A DNA stretch of 11,438 bases. Source: Lobulomyces angularis. Taxonomy: Eukaryota; Chytridiomycota; Chytridiomycetes; Lobulomycetales; Lobulomycetaceae. This document shows, in pieces, positions 1 through 8,424 of this stretch. The DNA lies in the NCBI GenBank assembly GCA_027604685.1, contig JADHYX010000558.1, positions 1 through 11,438 on the forward strand. Direction: 5' to 3'. The position numbers were made by a program, and so were the translations under genes. The notes beneath the pieces were generated by a model. It was not told the origin of the DNA, searched no databases, and saw nothing but the letters and a program-made list of their open reading frames with translations. Within the stretch, counting starts at the first letter, position 1. Every line of letters begins with the position of its first letter.

Positions 1-1
1 G

Positions 2-124
2 ACTTGGTATGAGGTCAATTTACTTATTATACTGGTGTTTTGCACCACTATAATAGGTAATATTGTTCCTCACTCCAGCAGGTGGATTACTGTGACTTGG
101 TTGATCTTACATAAAGTACTTTGA
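2..124 (+). CDS. Possible C-terminal end of an unidentified membrane protein (partial)
   Basis: A reading frame is open from the left edge of the window to a TGA at 122-124, giving 40 residues. It contains a hydrophobic run (LLIILVFCTTIIG) that could be a membrane segment, followed by a polar then aromatic tail. I do not recognise a family. A second frame is also open for a shorter distance, and 40 codons can stay open by chance. It could instead be noncoding, or part of an intron. There is no way to judge it without the sequence to the left. Confidence 0.2.
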   Translation, partial: TWYEVNLLIILVFCTTIIGNIVPHSSRWITVTWLILHKVL

Positions 125-516
125 GAAATAGAGTCAAAACAGTACTTTCCAAATAGTACTTTCAAAAGAGTAATTTCATATAAGCTAAATTTATATTTAT
201 ATGCTTCTATTGCATACTACAGTAGTGTTTGGTTCCTTCCTTCCTACTAATTCAAATTCAAAAAATGGTGGCATTTTAGGCTGCAAAAATAGGTGATAAT
301 TAGCAAACTACTTCTGGTTATTTTAGAGTTCAATTTTTTAATATAGTAGTTCAATTCAGTTCATAAATATTGGAAATTTTTGTCCTTACATCTGGTTCAG
401 TAGACGATTGTTGAGCTTCAACCTTTTTTTTTTTTTTTTTTTTTAATTATCACTTCTATGATTTGGATTGTGCATAAATAATGTAATTGGAAACAAAACA
501 ACAAAATTTAATTATT

Positions 517-522
517 TTTATT
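517..522 (-). terminator. Candidate poly(A) signal of PSMB2
   Basis: AATAAA on the minus strand, about 47 bases past the PSMB2 stop codon. The motif is common by chance in DNA this AT-rich, so position is the main support. Confidence 0.35.
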
Positions 523-568
523 TTTTTCAATATAATGGGGAAGATATATAATTGCAATTAAAAAAAAT

Positions 569-1253
569 TTACAATTTAATTTCTCTAATTCCATTTTTAT
601 CAACTACTTTGATAAAAAAGTCAGGTAAATTACCAATAAACCTTATTTTTAACTCTTTTAAACATTTTTTAACTAAACCCAATCCTTCTTCTAATGTCAA
701 ATTTTCATGCCAATACAAATCCATAGTTGATAAAATAAAATAACTTGCATATCCATGTGCCGTGTAATTTACCTTGTTTGCACTGGCTAAGTGATCAAGC
801 CAAAAGAGACTTGGAACTCCCGTTTTAGGATCACTTCCTGATATTAATAAATTAACTTGATATGCATTCTTTTTGAAAAGAAAATATATATCAGCAAGCA
901 ATTTAAAAATCTAATTATACCCTGCTTCTTAAGCTATTAGCCAACTCTCTTCTAGTAAATTTAGTACACGCAGCAGTGGATAGGGCTACACCGTTTTTTA
1001 TTTCGTAAAGCTTGATATTAGCTGCAATATAATCAGAAAATTGACAAGTATCACCCGCTTCTCCGTTGTAAGACAATAAAGTATGTTTGCTTAATATTCT
1101 GGACTTATCTTCTCCTCGTTTTTGAACAACAATACTTCTAGCTGCTGTGTTGTCGCTAGCTGTTAATGCGTAATCTTTTCCTACAAATCCAAAAAGAATC
1201 TATTTTTTTGAGTTAGTTTTTAATGAAACTAAAAAGTTTATTTTAACCTCCAT
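569..1253 (-). CDS. PSMB2: Proteasome subunit beta type 2 (beta 4, Pre1 orthologue)
   Basis: This is a non-catalytic beta-ring subunit of the 20S proteasome core. Three exons on the minus strand join in frame: 1253-1248, 1199-921 and 868-569, giving 194 residues, close to the roughly 200 usual for the family. The start is MEILFGF, matching the family's short N-terminus with no propeptide. Other family landmarks are the GEAGDT motif near residue 60, ELANSLRSR spanning the second splice, NAYQVNLLISG, AAHG-like TAHGYASYF, and the C-terminal IVDKNGI-type motif (VVDKNGIREI). There is no N-terminal catalytic threonine, as expected for beta 4. Introns are 1247-1200 (48 bases, GTTAAA...TAG) and 920-869 (52 bases, GTATAA...AAG). 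The first coding exon carries only ATGGAG. That start is favoured because the joined MEIL matches the family N-terminus (M-D/E-hydrophobic). It is divergent with MED22. Confidence 0.95.
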
Positions 1254-1436
1254 AATTAATTATTTCAAGTTTTGTTATTCTTTTAATTTTTTTTTAAATT
1301 TTTACTTTTGCTTATAACTTTTTCGATATTTTTTTTTTTATTACAAAACTTTTGAAAACTACTATAAAATTTTATTATATTGTTAAAATTTTTTTTTCGT
1401 AACAACTTAAACCCTTTGAAAACCCAGTAAAAAAAA
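1254..1436. promoter_or_regulatory. Shared divergent promoter region, PSMB2 / MED22
   Basis: Only 183 bases separate the start codons of the two divergent genes, so both promoters and 5' leaders must lie here. The stretch is rich in T runs, which usually disfavour nucleosomes, and includes TTTCGATA at 1321-1328. I see no convincing TATA box. The bidirectional role is inferred from geometry alone. Confidence 0.5.
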
Positions 1437-2060
1437 ATGGAATTAGCTTCTGTTGAAGAAGAATATAACGTTAGACTGGATACCAACTTAGATTTGTTAG
1501 TTTCAAATTTCAGTTACCTTTTAAGGGCTTCTACTTTAACCTACGAACAAGTTGTAAGTTTTTTTTTTAGTATAAAACATCTTAATTTTCTTCTTGAAAT
1601 TTCTAGGACAAACTAGGTCAAGAAATAACAGTTAAAAAAAATAAATTTAACGTTAAACAAGAAAAGCTGTTAATTGATGGCACAACTGCCAACATTGTAA
1701 TATTTCTATAAATTTAATTATTAAAGTGAAGAAAAATTTTATGCTTAGATTAAAGCCACCGAATCTTTGCTAACTCTAACATCAGGTAAAATCAAATTGT
1801 ATATAGCTACTTTTTAATCCTTTAATGGTAGAATTGAGGCAGTCAATGCTTTTAAATGATTTTAAAACATTAAATGAAAATTTGAGAAGCAGAGCCATTA
1901 CATTAGAAAATCAATCTAAGATAACTAAAGAATGTCTTAAAAACTTCAAAAATGGTATTTTTTTTTTTTTTTTTAAATCCTACATTAATATCATTATTTA
2001 GAATTGGAGAAAGTTTGTTTAGACCTGGAGGTTTGCTATTCTGAATCCAAATTCATTTAA
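1437..2060 (+). CDS. MED22: Mediator of RNA polymerase II transcription subunit 22 (Surf5 family)
   Basis: MED22 is a head-module subunit of Mediator, which links activators to RNA polymerase II in the nucleus. Five exons join in frame: 1437-1553, 1607-1696, 1749-1785, 1832-1954 and 2002-2060, giving 141 residues. The helical Surf5 pattern is clear: EEEYNVRLDTNLDLLVSNF near the N-terminus, TTANIIKATESLLTLTSELR in the middle (family: ANIVRAGESLMKLVSDLK), then QSMLLNDFKTLNENLRSR (family: LNDFPSVNEAI). A C-terminal coiled-coil follows (ELEKVCLDLE). The protein is shorter than the human one because it lacks a disordered tail. Introns are 46-53 bases and all four end in TAG; the fourth contains a run of 17 T. 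The gene is divergent with PSMB2 and convergent with CFAP299, with 116 bases between the two stop codons. Confidence 0.9.
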
Positions 2061-2081
2061 TAATAGAAAAAATTTTTTCAA

Positions 2082-2087
2082 AATAAA
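2082..2087 (+). terminator. Candidate poly(A) signal of MED22
   Basis: AATAAA lies 22 bases past the MED22 stop, inside the 116-base gap shared with the convergent CFAP299 gene. The two transcripts probably overlap or end very close together. Confidence 0.45.
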
Positions 2088-2176
2088 ACATTCATTATAC
2101 CCTGATATTAATTGATAAAACATATTAAAACTTTTAGTCACTTACATATACGATGTAAAGAAAAAAATATTGAACC

Positions 2177-3247
2177 TTAAGCTTTCCTTCTTGATAAATG
2201 ATCATATATCACAACTTGGATATGTTCAGAGCATCTGATTTGTGTTCGCGTGGTATTATCACCTGGTTTACTTTCCTTAAAAATTTCGGCAAAAAATTTA
2301 GCTCTATCTAATTTTGAATGGTTACCTTTGGGTCAACATTTATTATTTTTCTATCCCGTTTATTTTTAAATAGTAGTCCATTTTCATTGTCAGCAATAAC
2401 TTGAAAATTAGGTGTGGCACTAGAGGTGCAAGTTTGGGTTTCCCAATTGTAAAAACTCATGTCTATTTAATGTTTATTAAAAAAATAAAACAAAAAATAA
2501 TTCAAATAAAATACCACTTGTTCTGCAATAAATCATTTTAGAACAAGGTAATTAATACTTGCACAAATATGAAGTTTTAAACTTAATATTATTTACCTTG
2601 GCATCATAATTTTTGCACTATTGAAGTAAGGTTCAAAATTTTCTGTTTTTAATCTATGGGCGTAGTCAATATATCCACTAATTTCTTGTCCTTTAATGTT
2701 TTTAGTCCTTATAAAGATGATGCTCTAATTTTTAATTAACAAGAAGCAGCTCATATAATTTACTGTTAATTTTCCATTTCTATTTGCTTCTTCTCTTTCA
2801 GCTAGTGCCATTAGGAAGGGACTGTGTGAAATATCTTTTCCAGTTGAAGCCAATTTTTTTGTTGCCAACCTTTTTAATGTCAAATAAATTCAACTATTTC
2901 AGAATAATTTATTGAAAAGTCACCTCTTTGATAGTCTAAAATTTTCTGCTGCCTTTTTTTTTAATTCAAATTCTTCTCTTTTCAAAGGTTCTCCAGATCC
3001 TCTGTAGCCAAGCTCAACCAACTGCCTTGCTAATTCTTTGTCCTAAAGTTAAGTTTTAGTAAGTCCCTAAAGTATTGCTTTTAAAAAAAAACATACCTCT
3101 AAATAATATAAATCCATAGGAGTGATTTGACTATCTGTGGAAGAAATTTCAATTTATTAACAAATAAATCTAAATCATACCTAAGTATTCTTCATACTGC
3201 CCGAATTCTGTTACAGCGTCACCTCCTCCTGTTACTTCTGTTTCCAT
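2177..3247 (-). CDS. CFAP299: Cilia- and flagella-associated protein 299 (C4orf22 family)
   Basis: CFAP299 is a conserved protein of organisms with motile cilia or flagella; its exact mechanical role is not well defined. Eight exons join in frame on the minus strand: 3247-3181, 3134-3097, 3042-2924, 2869-2764, 2724-2597, 2522-2515, 2462-2326 and 2275-2177. They give 233 residues, the family's usual length. Diagnostic stretches are the DSQIT..DLYYLED exon junction, [16 protein letters not shown], a STGKD motif, [53 protein letters not shown] and the C-terminal [11 protein letters not shown]. The sixth exon is only 8 bases, yet it restores the frame and the expected residues (PRTSDMSFYNW). Introns are 39-74 bases. 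Presence of this gene implies a flagellated stage. It is divergent with the FKBP gene. Confidence 0.95.
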
Positions 3248-3377
3248 ATAATCTCTTTAAAAATTCAAAAACGAAATATTTGAAATTTTATTTTATTTTT
3301 TTTCGCGACTAAGGTTTTTTTTTTTTTTTTTTTTTTTAAAATTTCGATACATTCATTCATTCATTCAGTTTAAAATA
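3248..3377. promoter_or_regulatory. Shared divergent promoter region, CFAP299 / FKBP
   Basis: 130 bases separate the two start codons. The stretch contains a run of 23 T (3315-3337), TTTCGATA (3342-3349, the same octamer as in the PSMB2/MED22 gap) and four ATTC units (3351-3366). No TATA box is obvious. The start of the FKBP gene, and so the right edge of this region, is less certain than that of CFAP299. Confidence 0.4.
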
Positions 3378-4958
3378 ATGTTACTAGCTACACAACTGTA
3401 AACTAACAAAACAAAAAACAAAATATAAAAACATATTTTAAAACAAATCAACACCTTTTTTTAAGTGATCAAATGACTTTTTAATCTTCACAAATTTTTC
3501 AAAAATTAATTTTTCTTCTATTTGTTTTTCCTTTTTTTATAAAGCTGGGCCTTAAGATTAGTTCCAGGAAAAGAATACTCTCATGTATTGGAAGAATCAA
3601 TTGTAGTAAAGATGGCTTCAATTGCAAGTGAAAACCCTAAAACAGGAAGAGTTCAAGTACTTTTAACCAAAAATGAAGAAGGAGTAAAAACCCAATTCGT
3701 TTTATGCAATTTGATAGTTAACGCACATGAGCAACAAACTTTAGATTTGGTTTTAAGCGCTGGTGAAGGTACGATCTCCTTAATTAATTTACACGAGCAT
3801 CTATTTAAATAAACTTTTTTTTAGAGGTTACTTTTTCTTTAAAGGGTGCATCAGAAGTCGTAGACTTGGTATTACAGCCAGCAAATTTTTTCAGTAATTA
3901 AACTTTTTAGGTCGGAAATTATGTTGAAAATGCTATGGATGGAGATGATGACATTTTTGATCAATTTGATGATTCTGATGCAAACAATGAAGGTTTAGTT
4001 TGCGATTTTTTTTATAAATGTATCATTTTTTAGAAGGTATTGAAGAGGATGGAGAGGATGATGAGGAAGAAAGTGATGAAGATGATGAGGAAAGCGAAGA
4101 AGAAATGGATGAGAATGAAATAAAAAAAATTCTTGACCAAGCTTTAAAGAGAAAGTCTTCTGAAGAAACTCACTCTTCAAAAAAAGCAAAGTTGGCAAAT
4201 GGTACAGCTAAACAGTCACCTGTGGATACTCCATCAAAAAAAGCTGAAACTAAGAAATCTGAATCCCCTGCAGCAAAAAAAGCTGAAGTTTCTACCAAAA
4301 AAGAGGAAAAAAACTCTACAAAGAAAACAGAAACCCCTTCTAAAAAAGCCAATGCAGCTGAAACCAAAAAAAAAGATACACCAATAAAAGATTCAGAATC
4401 ACCTGTAGCTCAAAAGGAAAAAGAAAAGAAGAAAACTACTCCTAAGGAAGAAGTAGCAAAGCCAGCAGCAAATAAAAAGACATTGCCAAATGGTTTAATT
4501 ATTGAAGATATTTTAGTTGGGGAAGGTCCGAAAGCCAAAAAAGGAAAAAAAGTAATACTATTGGCTACATATATTTAAAGTAAACTTTTTAATAATTCTT
4601 GCTCCTAGATTAGTTGTAGATACATTGGAAAATTGATGAATGGCAAAACATTCGATAGTAATACTAAAGGTAAACCATTTAGCTTCAAGCTAGGTGGTGG
4701 TGAAGTTATTAAAGGATGGGATTTAGGGTAAAATTTGGTTGAATATATATTAATTTAGTACTTTATATAGTTTTGAAGGTATGAGCGTTGGTGGAACCAG
4801 AAAACTTACCATTCCAGCCAATCTTGCTTATGGTAAAATATTTTTTTATAAAAAAAAAAATTTTCTCTTAAACAATTTTAGGTACAAGAGGAGCACCACC
4901 TGATATTCCTGGAAACTCTATTTTACAATTTGAAGTTAAATTGCTTGCAATTAAATAA
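3378..4958 (+). CDS. FPR4: Nuclear FKBP-type peptidyl-prolyl isomerase with nucleoplasmin-like N-terminus (Fpr3/Fpr4/FKBP39 type)
   Basis: This is a prolyl cis-trans isomerase of the class linked to nucleoli, chromatin and histone handling. Eight exons join in frame: 3378-3397, 3545-3768, 3825-3868, 3911-3992, 4034-4551, 4609-4727, 4771-4832 and 4882-4958, giving 381 residues. Residues 1-95 form the nucleoplasmin-like domain ([13 protein letters not shown], then [20 protein letters not shown]). An acidic tract follows at about 124-150, then a Lys/Ser/Pro-rich linker to about 272. The FKBP domain is at about 275-381 and shows [33 protein letters not shown] and ILQFEVKLL. The pocket residues Tyr, Phe-Asp, Glu-Val-Ile, Trp and Tyr are present. 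The histidine of FKBP12 in the GHP loop is alanine here (GAP). The first 20-base exon is the weakest part: it is the only upstream ATG that joins without a stop. Confidence 0.88.
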
Positions 4959-4995
4959 TTTTAAGTTAGCTTCTTAATTTGTTTTAACTTAGATT

Positions 4996-5001
4996 AATAA
5001 A
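4996..5001 (+). terminator. Candidate poly(A) signal of the FKBP gene
   Basis: AATAAA lies 38 bases past the FKBP stop. Just after it, ACTTTC (5008-5013) and GAAAGT (5023-5028) could form a six-base-pair hairpin. Confidence 0.45.
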
Positions 5002-5236
5002 ATTCTTACTTTCTGTTTTTCTGAAAGTGCAGTTTTGGTTTACATGGTTATCGCTTTTTTTGTCTACTTTTCACTGAATGTCATAAATGTTGAATTGGTG
5101 ATTGTATTGTATCCTTCGCCTCGCCATTGTACAACATAACAAAAAAGTATTTTACAAGCAAAATTTTTTAAAAACAAAATCTACTAAAAAATCTAAAAAT
5201 TTACGTTTTATACTGTAAGATTTAGAGAAGTTAGCA

Positions 5237-6381
<1,145 letters not shown>

Positions 6382-6889
6382 AGAAAAAAATTATAGAATT
6401 TTTTTTTTTTTTTATCGTAACTTTAGACAAAACTAAATTATTTTTTTTTTTTATTCTTTTAACTTACTTTTTCCTTTTTAATTTTTTTTTTTTTACAATT
6501 TTTTTTTTCAATTCCTTTGTTAGTTTTATGCTGTTTTATGATTATCAATATTTCTTCAAGTACTTTATTGTATTTTTTGTATAAATTGTTTAATTCAATT
6601 CAGTTCCGAAATGAAATAAAGTATAGAAGAAAATCTCATTACGTCTTTGCAAGCCTATATAAATATTGTGATCAATGTTTTGGTTTAATTTTGGGATAGA
6701 CTATGTATCATAAACTTCAACATTTAGAAGTGAGTATATTAGAGAAACTCAGCTGTGGTAGAATTTAACTTCAACTATTTACTATTCTTCTTACTATAGT
6801 TAAGATTGTCTAATTTGTCTTGCTGTGATTTTGATCACAAATTAAATTTCTGCATCCTCCATAGAAATGTGGCCGTGTTATAAAAAAAG
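6382..6889. other. Rab6 3' flank and upstream region of the next gene, no gene seen
   Basis: The first 130 bases after the Rab6 stop are long T runs, probably 3' untranslated sequence. AATAAA at 6615-6620 could be its poly(A) signal. The second half probably carries the promoter of the secreted-protein gene. It includes TTGTGATCAA (6666-6675) and its exact reverse complement TTGATCACAA (6831-6840). The latter also pairs with TGTGAT at 6824-6829 as a short inverted repeat. No supported coding sequence. Confidence 0.5.
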
Positions 6890-6898
6890 TATATAAAG
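6890..6898 (+). promoter_or_regulatory. TATA box of the secreted CBM19-like gene
   Basis: TATATAAAG, a canonical TATA element, lies 66 bases before the start codon and is followed by GG. This fits a transcription start about 30 bases downstream with a short leader. I do not see an equally clear TATA box before the housekeeping genes in the window, which suggests this gene is inducible or strongly expressed. That last point is inference. Confidence 0.6.
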
Positions 6899-6955
6899 GG
6901 TAATCTGCAATTCTATAATTTTTAAATAAAATATCTAACTCCTTTCTACACAAAA

Positions 6956-7547
6956 ATGCTAGCAAAATTTGTCTTTCTTGTCTTGGCTCTCTCGGTAACC
7001 GTTCTTGCGCATTCTAAACACTGGTAAAAGTCACTTCTTCAGACATTCTTATCCTAAAATTTAATTTTCAAAGGTATAAACATCATTATAACAAAGGTGA
7101 TCTTTCTGAAAAAGAATATGGATACAAGGTTTTCATTTAATTTTTTTTCCTAAAATTAAATAAATTGGTAACTTTTTAAAATTTAAGCATAAACACTATG
7201 GACATAAACACCACAAATATAAACATCGTGAATACTTGGCACTTGATGAGGAAGATATTGATGCCCAAGAAGGTAATGACTCAGGTAGTGAAAAAGAAAG
7301 CTATGGTTACAAAAAAAAGAAGCATTACAAAGAAAAAGAAAGTTATGGCTGTACCAATGGCCATATGAAATGCAAAGGAACAGGATTTAATACTTGTGAT
7401 CATCACACTTGGGTTTATAGAGAATGTGGTAAAGGAACTGCTTGTAAACAAAATGGCAAAGGAGTTTATTGTGATTATGCAAGGTGAGTTCAATGATTTC
7501 TCTGTAATGATAAAAATAACATTTTTTATTTTTTTAGTAGCTATTAA
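6956..7547 (+). CDS. Secreted His/Tyr/Lys-rich protein with C-terminal CBM19-like chitin-binding module
   Basis: Four exons: 6956-7023, 7074-7128, 7188-7483 and 7538-7547, giving 142 residues. Residues 1-18 are a signal peptide (MLAKFVFLVLALSVTVLA). Residues 19-57 are packed with His, Tyr and Lys, with ten histidines. Residues 58-78 are acidic, then ESYG recurs at 78-81 and 92-95 around a Lys-rich core. The end has six cysteines at 96, 103, 111, 121, 127 and 136 (spacing 6, 7, 9, 5, 8). Motifs CTNGHMKC, CDHHTWVY and GKGTAC fit carbohydrate-binding module family 19, known mainly from the ends of fungal chitinases. No catalytic domain is present. Likely role: an extracellular or cell-wall protein binding chitin, perhaps with metal bound by the His-rich part (inference). 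The last intron is inferred: exon 3 could instead read through to TGA at 7485-7487, replacing the last three residues (SSY) with one Arg. Introns are 50, 59 and 54 bases. Confidence 0.8.
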
Positions 7548-7614
7548 TTCGTTAACTATGGCACCATATAATTTTAGAAAAACTATTGTATATTGTAAAA
7601 TGATAATTTTTTAA

Positions 7615-8071
7615 AAATTGTTTGCTAATTTTGTAGTTATGAATAAATTTAATTTTTTGTATAAATATTTCATTCTTATTTTTTCTTTATGGAAATTCCA
7701 ATATTTGGATATTATTTTGGATACAGCATCATTATTGAACGATTGCTTAGAAAAACTGGGGACATTCATTGAAAATACTTTAGTTCTCTTAATTCACTTT
7801 CCATACTATCTTTAAGATTATGAGAAGTTCAATTGCGATTTCATTATATTCCAAAACTTGATGTATGTAAGTCAGCTTTTGACACTGGAAATCCAAATTT
7901 TTTTCTAATCTACTGATTTTTGCTTCGGAAAGTTTTTCACTTGGCTGGTAATTCACTCACCAATTTCTTAATGATCCTAGCTTTTTTTTGAAATGCTTAA
8001 TTATCATGTTACAAAGAATCATTCTCACGAAAAGAACTAATTTGAGCAGTTTCTTCTTGAGTAAAAGTCAT
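7615..8071 (-). pseudogene. Probable decayed coiled-coil protein gene, family unknown
   Basis: Coding-like stretches on the minus strand lie in order but in different frames. ATG at 8071 opens MTFTQEETAQISSFRENDSL, then stops at 8009. A possible 36-base intron (GTAACA...CTAG, to 7976) leads into IIKKL, which is broken by GTGAGTGA at 7960-7953. From 7956 a 55-residue frame runs to TAA at 7789, with a heptad-like stretch (KLSEAKISRLEKNLDFQC). Its end overlaps a frame reading LKDSMESELRELK, and another frame from about 7774 continues with MNVPSFSKQSFNNDAVSKII to a stop at about 7615. At least two frame changes are needed to join them. GTGAGT is also a perfect splice donor, and splicing from it to 7883 gives a short open protein, so a live spliced gene is not excluded. 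I do not recognise the family. Confidence 0.4.
7642..7647 (+). terminator. Candidate poly(A) signal of the secreted-protein gene
   Basis: AATAAA lies 94 bases past the spliced stop codon, on the same strand. Weak, as the motif is frequent in this composition. Confidence 0.3.
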
Positions 8072-8343
8072 TTATTTGAAGAAATTTTGTCATTTTTAGA
8101 CTTCTTTTTAGTAATGAGATTAGTTCTTGAAAATTAATTAAGGCATTTGAAAAAAAAAAGAAAAGATTTATTGTTAGCTAAAAAATCACAAGAGAACTAA
8201 TTTGAGCAGTTTCTCTTGAGTAAAAGTCATTTATTTGAAAAAATTTGTCATTTTTTAGACTTCTTTTTAGTAATGAGATTAATTCTTGAAAATTAACTAG
8301 TCATTTGAAAAAAAGAAGAAAAGATTTATTGTTAGCTAAAAAA
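8025..8343. repeat. Imperfect tandem duplication, two units of about 160 bases
   Basis: Unit A spans 8025-8185 (161 bases) and unit B 8186-8343 (158 bases), directly adjacent. Both contain GAACTAATTTGAGCAGTTTC, a TAAAAGTCATTTATTTGAA block, TTCTTTTTAGTAATGAGATT and the end block AGATTTATTGTTAGCTAAAA. They differ by single substitutions and small insertions or deletions. On the minus strand each unit holds the ATG region of the decayed coiled-coil gene (start codons at 8071 and in unit B about 158 bases upstream). Unit B lacks one base in CAAGAAGAAAC, shifting its frame. The duplication therefore copied that gene's upstream region and first codons. Confidence 0.9.
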
Positions 8344-8424
8344 TAAGTAATAAAACTATAAATAAAAATTTTCACGTTTAAGTTAAAAATGAAAAGATGA
8401 CTACAATTATTTTCAATAAATCTC

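Larger units (their letters stand above)
1..568. other. Gene-poor AT-rich stretch at the left edge
   Basis: Apart from the possible protein tail at 2-124, I see no supported gene here. It holds three copies of AGTACTTT (115-122, 141-148, 155-162), the first inside the perfect palindrome AAAGTACTTT (113-122). It also holds a run of 21 T (424-444) and the short 3' flank of the minus-strand proteasome gene. Confidence 0.5.
7548..8424. other. Intergenic region without a confirmed intact gene
   Basis: This 877-base gap between two convergent genes contains the probable decayed minus-strand coiled-coil gene and the tandem duplication described separately. The last 80 bases (8344-8424) are plain AT-rich 3' flank of the transporter gene. 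No AATAAA is apparent close behind the transporter stop. Confidence 0.5.

Noticed and set aside
552..743. 63-codon plus-strand frame
   Set aside because: Antisense to the last PSMB2 exon, which has clear homology on the minus strand.
3315..3337. Long T runs here and at 424-444 as possible insertion tails
   Set aside because: No target-site duplication or element body adjoins them, and similar runs occur in introns and promoters throughout.
3588..3812. Short stand-alone protein starting with TTG
   Set aside because: It is the second FKBP exon read into its intron; the true frame extends upstream to 3545 and splices at 3768.
3995..4367. Open frames on the minus strand rich in His/Leu/Phe and Ser/Ala/Phe
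   Set aside because: They lie antisense to the acidic and Lys-rich part of the FKBP gene; the low-complexity sense strand keeps the antisense frames open.
4199..4387. Second plus-strand frame rich in Lys, Leu and Pro
   Set aside because: An out-of-frame reading of the FKBP linker; the joined FKBP exons explain the region.
7618..7815. 65-codon hydrophobic plus-strand frame
   Set aside because: No start context or homology that I recognise, and it is antisense to the coding-like fragments of the decayed minus-strand gene.
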